DNA from: Methylobacterium sp. Leaf118
GTDB taxonomy: Bacteria; Pseudomonadota; Alphaproteobacteria; Rhizobiales; Beijerinckiaceae
Direction: 5' to 3'
Assembly: GCF_920984675.1 (NCBI RefSeq)
Contig: NZ_CAKLBV010000021.1
Span: forward strand, 1 to 64,000
DNA length: 64,000 nt
Positions 54,230-61,629 of this stretch are shown here, one piece after another (positions within the stretch are counted from its first letter, which is position 1; each line of letters starts with the position of its first letter). The translations under genes were made by a program, and so were the position numbers. The notes under the pieces are model-generated. The model was not told where the DNA came from. It made no database searches and saw nothing but the letters and a program-made list of their open reading frames with translations.

Positions 54230-56090
54230 AGGACTCGATTGAACGAGCGCTGAAAGAGGCAGTGCGGCCACTTCACTTCGATCGCAGTCAGCCACCAAGC
54301 ATATATCCTTCATGACTAGGGACAGAAACCGTTCAGTCGACCCGACGCTCTGCCAGAGTCGTATAATACGCAATGCGTTATTTTCACCAATCAACGTGGA
54401 CCAAGCAACAACCCAAAGACCGATGGACTTCGGCGCTCGATGCCGAGCCCCTGATTGATCGTGGGCGGAAACTCATTTGGAGGAGTCCGCGATGGGCCTG
54501 GCTCGCCATTGTGAAGACCCGATCTTTCAGCATTCACGCGCGCCACAATTACACTATTAGATTTCAATCGTGTATAAAGAGCAATGGCAAATTGAACCAA
54601 CGGAACTAACCAGATAGGACTCCCAAACATAGTCAACAGTCCGCCATAGATCCCGATATTCTGATCTGGAAAACTTTTGTAGGCAAGAACGACACATTCC
54701 AATACGGCTAGTACAATCTGCCCCCATTGGGCAAGATTAATTTGATCTGCTCGGGCAATTGCTATTGATCCTTGACTTCTAATATCATGCGCACGGCTTG
54801 TCTGGCGCTTGTAATTAACTTCACGCTCTTGAGCGGTTGTGAGGCGCTGCCGAGTCTCCGGATCGAGCATGGGTGTTTTATTTACGGTGATCGGCAGGCC
54901 CTCATTCGCTTGAAATGCGGCGATAGCACCAATAGTTCTTGTCCCCCATAGCCCATCGGCCTTCCCAACCTCAAAATATTTAAGAGCCCTTAATCTAATT
55001 TGTATCTGCTTGACCTCATCATTCGAAAATGTGCTGAGAAGAACCGGATTTGAATTTGCGCGCCTTTCAGCATCCAGCCCTTGCTCCACAATATTTATCG
55101 GATTTCTTATTTCTACTCCGCTCGATTTCACTGAGTCTGGTTGAGATCTCCAATATTCGTAACGCCTCTTAAGCTTTATGTCATAGCCATTTCTCTTATA
55201 AGCCGGACCGTTGTAGACTCTAGCAACAACTTCCCAGCGCCTTGCTCTCAAATCATCATCGATGCCTGAAGATTTTAAAAATTCGACACATGCCTTTAGA
55301 TGACTCTCTTCATCATCCATTATCGCCTTAACGAATTCTTCCACAGTGTCGTAACCGACCATGCGATGGTTACTACCAATGACTTGACACAAACCCCACG
55401 AGGCTGATTTCAAACCGGCCTCAACGTCAATTTCGATGGCAGCCTCTAGCCTTCTGTATTGCTCAGAATATTTTCCGTATCGAATCATGCCCCATCGCGG
55501 AGCTGCCAGATTTTCTTTTGCGGCCCGATCGCGCTTGTGGCCGGGCAGATTCCTCCAAAATAAATGGGGCTCGAACAGTATTGTTGGTCTATTCTGGGCG
55601 TCGAATCCTTGCCCTCTCGATTCAACATCGATAAACGCCCTCAACTCATCCTCACCAACACCGATTGCAGCACCTATCCATGGAATATCACCATCCTCTA
55701 GACGCTTTGCTTTTCCTATAAAGTTATTAAACTGCGCAGAGACAGACATGAAGCCCCACAAATTCAATAATATCAGTATCGAGAATCATTATCTATCAAT
55801 AATCGGCTTATCGTCAATCTAAATTTTCTGGATCATTATAAATTATTTTGCTGCCCACATGATAAGCAACTATTGTGGGGCCTCGTTAGACTAACTCACA
55901 AATTTATAATAATTAGTTTTACAATTTTCTTAAAAATTATAGACATGCTCGGCAAAATCAAGAAATTCATTCTGCGAACTGATATGCTTATTGGAAATTT
56001 CATTGCAATTCGCACCCGTAAGCTCATAAAAACTGCAAACCTCAACCCTTTCACGGGATCGACCTAGCCTTTTCGCGAGTAAGCATAGCC
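54230..56090. other. AT-rich island, probably horizontally acquired
   Basis: Base composition drops abruptly after gor and returns to GC-rich just before 56100. AT-ending codons and runs such as AAATTTATAATAATTAG occur nowhere else in the window. It holds one real gene, a phage-type muramidase on the minus strand, and non-coding AT-rich flanks. I found no integrase, transposase, tRNA or obvious terminal repeats at the borders. The exact ends are approximate. Confidence 0.75.
54391..55749 (-). CDS. Phage-type N-acetylmuramidase with peptidoglycan-binding domain and C-terminal membrane helices
   Basis: 452 residues. Residues about 22-205 resemble the N-acetylmuramidase (DUF3380) lysozyme of phage endolysins, with catalytic Glu43 in RAFIDVESRGQGFD and RPTILFEPHLFWR. 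Residues about 243-305 form a peptidoglycan-binding domain (EVKQIQIRLRALKYFEVGKAD, GLWGTRTIGAIAAFQ). Two hydrophobic helices (about 343-360 and 367-394) precede a polar tail. There is no signal peptide, so export would need a holin-like route or the helices themselves. The ATG at 55749 follows TGGGG; another lies six codons upstream. Codon use is foreign. No other phage gene is near. Confidence 0.82.
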   Translation of the reverse strand: MSVSAQFNNFIGKAKRLEDGDIPWIGAAIGVGEDELRAFIDVESRGQGFDAQNRPTILFEPHLFWRNLPGHKRDRAAKENLAAPRWGMIRYGKYSEQYRRLEAAIEIDVEAGLKSASWGLCQVIGSNHRMVGYDTVEEFVKAIMDDEESHLKACVEFLKSSGIDDDLRARRWEVVARVYNGPAYKRNGYDIKLKRRYEYWRSQPDSVKSSGVEIRNPINIVEQGLDAERRANSNPVLLSTFSNDEVKQIQIRLRALKYFEVGKADGLWGTRTIGAIAAFQANEGLPITVNKTPMLDPETRQRLTTAQEREVNYKRQTSRAHDIRSQGSIAIARADQINLAQWGQIVLAVLECVVLAYKSFPDQNIGIYGGLLTMFGSPIWLVPLVQFAIALYTRLKSNSVIVARVNAERSGLHNGEPGPSRTPPNEFPPTINQGLGIERRSPSVFGLLLGPR

Positions 56091-56139
56091 ATACTCGGCC
56101 ACTGGCATGATCGAACGGACGGGACTCTCGGCTCGGAGC
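55750..56139. other. AT-rich non-coding flank
   Basis: The right part of the island. A 64-codon frame (plus 55873-56067, MWGLVRLTHKFIII) is open only because of low GC content and lacks a ribosome-binding site or homology. The muramidase promoter probably lies near 55770-55830. GC-rich DNA resumes near 56100 at the end of the TAXI gene. Confidence 0.55.
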
Positions 56140-57597
56140 CTACTCCGCCGCCGGCAGACTCAGCGACAGCAGGCGGGCCGTGCGGCTTCGCCCGCCGGCC
56201 GTCTCCCCGCTCGGATCCATCCCGCGCCGGCCGTCGTCCAGCGCCCCGTTCACCGCGTCGATGGCGAGGATCAGCGCCGAGATCATGCGGCTGTCGATGG
56301 TGCGTTCGCGGGCGTGGCGGACCACATCGGCGATGAGGGCGTCGGTCTCGCGGGTCAGCGCGTCGAGGGCCTCCACCGAATGCGCCGAACGGGCCTCGGC
56401 CAGGATGTCGAGCAGGCGGTCGAGCACGATGTCGATGCGCTCGCGCCGCTTGCGGGCGAGCCGCTGGCCGAGCCACGCCACGCCCGAGCCGATGGTGCCG
56501 CCGAAGAAGGCGAGCAGGTAGATCCAGTCCTCGTAGCGGTCGAGGAAGGTCTGCTGTTCGCGCTCGAAATAATCGACGGCGCCGGGGTGGTTCGGCAGCC
56601 GCGCGCTGGTGGCCGTGACGGTGGTGTCGTAGTCCGGCGGCTTCATCGCGTTGGCGATGGGCGCCACCGCCGCGAGCCGCGAGCGCCACTCGAACAGGTG
56701 CTGCACCACCGAGGCGACGGCGTAGCGGTTCACCGTCCCGCGGGCCATGAGGCGGTAGGAAACGCCGACCGTCTCGACATCCTCCTCCGGCCGCTTGGGC
56801 CGTCCGCCGAAGGTGCCGGCCGAGAGCGTCACGGCCTGCAATTCGGGCAGCCTTTGGGTGATCGCCTTGCCGTCCGGCACGCTGACGAAGGCCACCTTCC
56901 GGTCGGTCGAGGCCGCCTCCACGGCGCGCAGCATGGCGAGCGACGCTTTGGCGGTCGGCGAGGCGATCACGGCGACCGCATCGACCCGCTTGGCCTCCAG
57001 GGCCTGGGTGACCTCGTTCGCCTTGAGCGGCACCAGCCCGACGCGGCCCGGCGCCAGCGGCTCCGATCCCGCCCCCTCGCCCTCGGCGGCCGCCTTGAAG
57101 TCGTAGAAGTCGAGGAGGTTCGCGAGAAACGGCAGGTCGGCATCGTGGCGCAGGACGACGCCGAGGCGACGGGTCGAGAGATCGGAAAAACTCTCGATTT
57201 CGGCGGCCTCGGGGGCGGCGACGATCAGCGCCTCGTCGTGCAGGACGGCGAGGGTCAGGCCGTTATCCGGCAGCAGCACGTCGGGGCGCACCACGGCGAG
57301 ATCCGCTCGGTTCGTCCGCAGGGCCTCGGCGCTGTCCCGCACGTCCGGGAACGGCATGACCTGGAGCCGCACGTCCTCGTGATTGCGCACGAGCGCCCGG
57401 GCATAGGCATCGAGGAGCGCGGCCTCCGGGCCGTCGCGGGGGCCGACCGCGACGGTCAGCACGGCGGGGCGCGAGAGGGTCACGACGAGGCCGGCCAGGG
57501 CCGCGAAGCCGAGGGCCAGAGCCACGAACAGCCACTCGCGCCGCATCAGGACGGCCGCCGCGCGGAGGCGGAGGCCTCGCAATCCAGAGCGATCCAT
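56140..57597 (-). CDS. Membrane-anchored TAXI-family substrate-binding protein
   Basis: 485 residues. An N-terminal membrane anchor (about 18-42, LFVALALGFAALAGLVVTL) is followed by a periplasmic binding domain of the TAXI/NMT1 type (LTVAVGPRDGPEAALLDAYAR, DLAVVRPDVLLPDNGLTLAVLHDEALIV, RVGLVPLKANEVTQALE). A second membrane helix near residue 360 (YLLAFFGGTIGSGVAWL) and a cytoplasmic helical tail of about 110 residues complete it. The TRAP permease subunits are missing. A sensory or scaffold role is as likely as transport. Its start is 44 bases from the divergent recX start. Confidence 0.82.
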   Translation of the reverse strand: MDRSGLRGLRLRAAAVLMRREWLFVALALGFAALAGLVVTLSRPAVLTVAVGPRDGPEAALLDAYARALVRNHEDVRLQVMPFPDVRDSAEALRTNRADLAVVRPDVLLPDNGLTLAVLHDEALIVAAPEAAEIESFSDLSTRRLGVVLRHDADLPFLANLLDFYDFKAAAEGEGAGSEPLAPGRVGLVPLKANEVTQALEAKRVDAVAVIASPTAKASLAMLRAVEAASTDRKVAFVSVPDGKAITQRLPELQAVTLSAGTFGGRPKRPEEDVETVGVSYRLMARGTVNRYAVASVVQHLFEWRSRLAAVAPIANAMKPPDYDTTVTATSARLPNHPGAVDYFEREQQTFLDRYEDWIYLLAFFGGTIGSGVAWLGQRLARKRRERIDIVLDRLLDILAEARSAHSVEALDALTRETDALIADVVRHARERTIDSRMISALILAIDAVNGALDDGRRGMDPSGETAGGRSRTARLLSLSLPAAE

Positions 57598-57641
57598 CCG
57601 AGATTCATGGTTCGGAAACCTGTCCGGAACGTGAAGAACGG

Positions 57642-58280
57642 ATGATCGAGACCAAGGGTTCACACAATCGTCACGGCGCCGCCCGTGACGACGAAGCCCG
57701 CCGCCGCGACGGCCGCGCCGATCGGGAAGCAAAGCCCGAGCCGCCGGTGAGCGCCGCCTGGCTGGAGCGGGTGGCCCTGCATTACCTCGACCGCTACGGC
57801 GCCTCGGGCGAGATGCTGCGCCGGGTGCTGGCCCGCCGGGTCGAGCGGCGCTGCCGCTCCCGCGACGAGGCGTCCGAGGCCCATGCCGGACTGATCGACG
57901 AGACCGTGGAGCGCGCCCGGCGCGCCGGCCTCATCGACGACGCGCGCTTTGCCGCCGCGCGGCTTGCCCGGCTGCGGCGGCGGGGCACCTCGACCCGGCA
58001 GGCCCGGGCCCAGCTCTCCGGCAAGGGACTCGACGCCGAGACGATCGCGGCGGCGATCTCGGACGAACGCGCGGAGGCGGAGGAGGCCTCGCCCGGGGAG
58101 GCCGACACCGAGCGCCAGGCCGCCCTCGCCTATGCCCGCCGCCGCCGGCTCGGCCCCCACCGCCGCCCCGACCTCCGCGAGGCCCATCACGAGCGCGACC
58201 TCGCCGCCATGGCCCGGGCGGGCTTCCCCTACGCGCTGGCCCGGGACGTGATCGGGGGCGACGGCGAGGACGAGGCGTAG
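57642..58280 (+). CDS. recX: Regulatory protein RecX
   Basis: 212 residues. It modulates RecA filaments and recombinase activity. The helical triplet repeats are seen in ALHYLDRYGASGEMLRRVLARRV, GLIDETVERARRAGLIDDARFAAARLARLRRRGTSTRQARAQL and the C-terminal AAMARAGFPYALARDVIGG. The N-terminal 35 residues are polar and not conserved, so a later start (GTG near 57747) is possible. recA is not adjacent. Confidence 0.9.
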   Translation: MIETKGSHNRHGAARDDEARRRDGRADREAKPEPPVSAAWLERVALHYLDRYGASGEMLRRVLARRVERRCRSRDEASEAHAGLIDETVERARRAGLIDDARFAAARLARLRRRGTSTRQARAQLSGKGLDAETIAAAISDERAEAEEASPGEADTERQAALAYARRRRLGPHRRPDLREAHHERDLAAMARAGFPYALARDVIGGDGEDEA

Positions 58281-58378
58281 GCGGCTCCCTCTCGACTTCC
58301 GGACGCTTCGCCCCACGTGGCCCCCGATGCGGGAGCCCCCCGCGACGGATCTCGACGCCAGGTTTAAGGACGACGCGC

Positions 58379-58810
58379 ATGACCGACCGCCACGCGAGCG
58401 CCCATTGGGAGGGTGACGGCAAGACCGGCAAGGGCACGATCACGACCCAGTCGGGCGTGCTCTCCGCCAATCCCTACGGTTTCAACACCCGCTTCGAGAA
58501 CGAGCCGGGCACCAATCCGGAGGAGCTGATCGCCGCGGCCCATGCCAGCTGCTTCACCATGGCGCTGGCCTTCCAGCTCCAGGGCGCGGGCCTCAAGGCG
58601 ACCTCCCTGGACACCAAGGCCGTGGTCACGCTCGCGAAGGACGGCGACGGCTTCAAGGTGACGAAGTCGGCTCTGACCCTGAAGGCGGTGATCCCCGGGA
58701 TCGATCAGGCGAAGTTCGACGAACTCGCCGGCAACGCCGAGAAGGGCTGCCCGATCTCGAAGGTGCTCAACGCCGAGATCACCCTCGACAAGACGCTCAG
58801 CCAGGGCTGA
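58379..58810 (+). CDS. OsmC-family peroxide-detoxifying protein
   Basis: 143 residues. Thiol-dependent peroxidase fold. The redox cysteines are Cys58 in AAHASCFTMALAFQL and Cys124 in EKGCPISKVL, the standard spacing. N-terminal AHWEGDGKTGKGTITTQSGVL matches the OsmC branch rather than Ohr. It probably reduces organic hydroperoxides using lipoyl or other thiol donors. A stem-loop with a short T tail follows the gene. Confidence 0.93.
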   Translation: MTDRHASAHWEGDGKTGKGTITTQSGVLSANPYGFNTRFENEPGTNPEELIAAAHASCFTMALAFQLQGAGLKATSLDTKAVVTLAKDGDGFKVTKSALTLKAVIPGIDQAKFDELAGNAEKGCPISKVLNAEITLDKTLSQG

Positions 58811-58817
58811 GCGCCTC

Positions 58818-58861
58818 GGCTGTCTCGTCCCAGCGACCGGCTCGGGCGGGACAGCCATTTT
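58818..58861 (+). terminator. Probable terminator after the OsmC gene
   Basis: A 13-bp stem GGCTGTCTCGTCC / GGGCGGGACAGCC with two G-T pairs is followed by ATTTT. It starts seven bases after the stop. Confidence 0.55.
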
Positions 58862-58921
58862 CCGGTGCGAAAGGCAACGCGCCGCATTGATCCCGACGCG
58901 CCCGCGTTCATCTTCCGTTCG

Positions 58922-60133
58922 ATGGACGAGACGCTCGCGCGCAAGCTGCGCATCCTCGCGGATGCGGCCAAATACGATGCCTCCTGCGCCTCTTCGGGGG
59001 CGCCGAAGCGCAAGGCCGGCGCCGACGGGCTCGGATCGACGACGGGGGCGGGGATCTGCCACGCCTACACGCCGGACGGGCGCTGCGTCTCGCTGCTCAA
59101 GATCCTCTTGACGAATTACTGCCTGTTCGATTGCGCCTATTGCGTCAATCGGCGCTCCTCGAACGTGGCCCGGGCCCGCTTCTCCGTCGAGGAGGTGGTG
59201 ACGCTCACGGTCGAGTTCTACAAGCGCAACTACATCGAGGGCCTGTTCCTCTCGTCGGGCATCATCCGCTCGCCGGACTACACGATGGAGATGCTCACCC
59301 GCGTCGCCAAGAAGCTTCGGCGCGAGCACGGTTTTCGCGGCTACATCCATCTCAAGTCGATCCCCGAGGCGAGCCCCTGGCTGATCGAGGAGGCCGGCCT
59401 CTACGCCGACCGCCTGTCGGTCAACCTCGAGCTTCCCACGGAGGCGAGCCTCAACCGCCTCGCCCCCGAAAAGGACGGGGCGGCGATCGAGGGGGCGATG
59501 GGGCAGATCGGCGAGCGCATCGTCCAGGCGAGAGAAGAGAAGCGCCGCTTCTCGCCCGCCGGCCAATCGACCCAGGTGATCGTGGGGGCCGACGCGACCA
59601 CCGACGAGGCGCTGATCCGCAAGAGCGCCTTCCTCTACGGCAGCTACGGGCTCAAGCGCGTCTATTACTCGGCCTTCAGCCCGATCCCCGACGCCTCGTC
59701 GGCCCTGCCGCCGAAGGCCCCGCCCCTGCGCCGCGAGCACCGGCTCTATCAGGCCGACTGGCTGATCCGGTACTACGAGTTCTCCCCCGACGATGTGGCC
59801 GGCGCCTCCGAGGGCGGGATGCTCTCCCTCGACATCGACCCCAAGCTCGCCTGGGCCCTCAAGAACCGCCACTGTTTCCCCGTCGACGTGAACCGGGCCG
59901 ACCGGGAGATGCTGCTGCGGGTGCCGGGGCTCGGGGCGCGGGCGGTCGATGCCATCGTCAAGGCGCGCCGCCACGGCCGTCTCCGCCTCGACGACGTGGC
60001 CCGGCTGACCTCGGGACTGAAGCGCGCGCGCCCCTTCCTGATCGCCGAGGATTTCCGGCCGACGACGCTGACCGACCGGCTGGACTTGCGGGCGACGCTG
60101 GCGGAGCCGGCCGAGCAGTTGAGCCTGTTCTGA
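58922..60133 (+). CDS. Putative DNA repair/modification radical SAM protein (UdgX-linked family)
   Basis: 403 residues. The iron-sulfur cysteines Cys67, Cys71 and Cys74 are in NYCLFDCAYC, the CxxxCxxC radical-SAM signature. DAAKYDASCASSG at the N terminus is characteristic of the family always found next to a UdgX-type uracil-DNA glycosylase. A helix-hairpin-helix (LLRVPGLGARAVDAIVKARR, about 328-347) suggests DNA binding. The ATG at 58922 is preferred over a GTG 19 codons earlier. Its stop overlaps the next ATG (TGATG). Probably acts on damaged or modified DNA; the reaction is unknown. Confidence 0.93.
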   Translation: MDETLARKLRILADAAKYDASCASSGAPKRKAGADGLGSTTGAGICHAYTPDGRCVSLLKILLTNYCLFDCAYCVNRRSSNVARARFSVEEVVTLTVEFYKRNYIEGLFLSSGIIRSPDYTMEMLTRVAKKLRREHGFRGYIHLKSIPEASPWLIEEAGLYADRLSVNLELPTEASLNRLAPEKDGAAIEGAMGQIGERIVQAREEKRRFSPAGQSTQVIVGADATTDEALIRKSAFLYGSYGLKRVYYSAFSPIPDASSALPPKAPPLRREHRLYQADWLIRYYEFSPDDVAGASEGGMLSLDIDPKLAWALKNRHCFPVDVNRADREMLLRVPGLGARAVDAIVKARRHGRLRLDDVARLTSGLKRARPFLIAEDFRPTTLTDRLDLRATLAEPAEQLSLF

Positions 60134-61578
60134 TGGGGGCGGGCACGCGAACCGCGTCCCCCGCGGCGGCGGGCGGGAAAGGCGGCATCCACGTCGCCGC
60201 CCTCGGCCCCGGGGCGGACCTGGCCGGCTTCCGCACGGCCGCCCGGCGCCTGATTGCGGCCGGAATCCCGCCCGAGGCCATCGTCTGGCAGAGCGAGACG
60301 CCGAGCCTGTTCGGCGCCGACACCGCCCCCGCCGAGGCTCCGCCGCTCGCGTTGCCCCGCGCGGTGACCGACCTCATCCCGATGGTGGTGCCCCACCGCG
60401 ATCCCGAGCGCTACGGCCTGCTCTACGCCCTGCTGTGGCGGGTCGTGCGGGGCGAGCGGGCGCTGATGGAGGTGGCGAGCGATCCGCTGGTTCACCGCCT
60501 CCACCGGATGCGCAAGGCGATCGCCCGCGACCTGCACAAGATGCACGCTTTCCTGCGCTTCCGCCGCCTGCCGGGCGAGACGGAGCGCTACGCCGCGTGG
60601 TTCGAGCCGGACCACCACATCCTGGAGGCCGCCGCGCCGTTCTTCGTCGACCGGTTCCGCAACCTCGCATGGTCGATCCTGACCCCGGAGGGCTGCGCCC
60701 ATTGGAACGGCGCGCTGACCTTCGGCCCGCCGGGTCGCCGCGAGGACCTGCCGGAGGGGGACGGCTTCGAGGCGGGCTGGCGCGACTATTACGAGAGCAC
60801 CTTCAACCCGGCCCGGCTGAATCTCGACGCCATGCGTGCCGAGATGCCTCGGAAATACTGGCGCAACATGCCCGAGACGGCGGCGATTCCGGGCCTGATC
60901 CGGGCCGCCGGAGCCCGGGCCCAGGCGATGATCGAGCGGGGGCCGACAATCCCGGAGAAGCGCGACCCCGTCCGAGCCGTCGCCCGGATGGCGCGGGACG
61001 AGCCGGATTCGCTTGTGGCGCTGAACGCGATCATCGCCCGCTCCGAGCCGCTGGTGCCCGGCGCGACCCAGGCCGTACTGGGCGAAGGACCGATGGGGCC
61101 GGCGATCGCCTTCGTCGGCGAGCAGCCGGGCGATCAGGAAGACCGGCAGGGCCGCCCGTTCGTCGGGCCGGCGGGACAGCTCCTGGCGCGGGCGATGGCG
61201 GAGGCGGGGCTCGACCGCTCCGAAGCCTACCTCACGAATGCGGTCAAGCACTTCAAGTTCAGCCTGCGCGGCAAGCGGCGCATCCACGAGAAGCCGACGG
61301 CGGGCGAGGTGAGCCATTACCGTTGGTGGCTGGAGCGCGAACTCGGCTTCGTGGCCCCTCGACTCGTCGTGGCCCTCGGCGCCACCGCGGTGCTGGCGCT
61401 GACCGGCAAGCCGGTCCCGATCACCCGCGCCCGCGGCCCGGCCGATTTCGGCCGGGCGTTCGCGGGCTTCATCACGGTCCACCCCTCCTACCTGCTGCGC
61501 CTGCCCGAGGCGGCGAAGGCGGACGCTTACCGGGCCTTCGTCGACGACCTCCGGCGGGTCGCCGCACTGGTCGCCTGA
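60133..61578 (+). CDS. UdgX-family uracil-DNA binding protein fused to a DUF4130 domain
   Basis: 481 residues. The N-terminal half contains a DUF4130-type domain (about 60-235: HRLHRMRKAIARDLHKMHAFLRF, WFEPDHHILEAAAPFF, TPEGCAHWNGALTFGP). The C-terminal half (about 290-480) is a family-4-like uracil-DNA glycosylase fold with VGEQPGDQEDRQGRPFVGPAG, the UdgX loop KRRIHEKP and HPSYLLR. In UdgX the loop histidine forms a covalent bond with the uracil site. Unusually, the glycosylase half has no cysteine at all; the usual iron-sulfur ligands are replaced (for example ARSEPLVPGATQ and EVSHYRWWL). It starts at 60133, coupled to the radical SAM gene. Confidence 0.92.
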   Translation: MGAGTRTASPAAAGGKGGIHVAALGPGADLAGFRTAARRLIAAGIPPEAIVWQSETPSLFGADTAPAEAPPLALPRAVTDLIPMVVPHRDPERYGLLYALLWRVVRGERALMEVASDPLVHRLHRMRKAIARDLHKMHAFLRFRRLPGETERYAAWFEPDHHILEAAAPFFVDRFRNLAWSILTPEGCAHWNGALTFGPPGRREDLPEGDGFEAGWRDYYESTFNPARLNLDAMRAEMPRKYWRNMPETAAIPGLIRAAGARAQAMIERGPTIPEKRDPVRAVARMARDEPDSLVALNAIIARSEPLVPGATQAVLGEGPMGPAIAFVGEQPGDQEDRQGRPFVGPAGQLLARAMAEAGLDRSEAYLTNAVKHFKFSLRGKRRIHEKPTAGEVSHYRWWLERELGFVAPRLVVALGATAVLALTGKPVPITRARGPADFGRAFAGFITVHPSYLLRLPEAAKADAYRAFVDDLRRVAALVA

Positions 61579-61629
61579 ACCGGCCGGGATCGCCCTTCTC
61601 TCCGCAGGCGGCCCGGCCCCTGCGCGCCG

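Noticed and set aside
55873-56067. 64-codon frame in the AT-rich island
   Set aside because: No ribosome-binding site or homology; open by low GC content alone.
54230-56090. Intact prophage
   Set aside because: Only a lysozyme-like gene is present; no integrase, capsid, tail or repressor gene.
59131-61578. Apparent 815-residue version of the UdgX protein
   Set aside because: Residues before 60133 are a frame-shifted shadow of the radical SAM gene; the TGATG overlap fixes the start.
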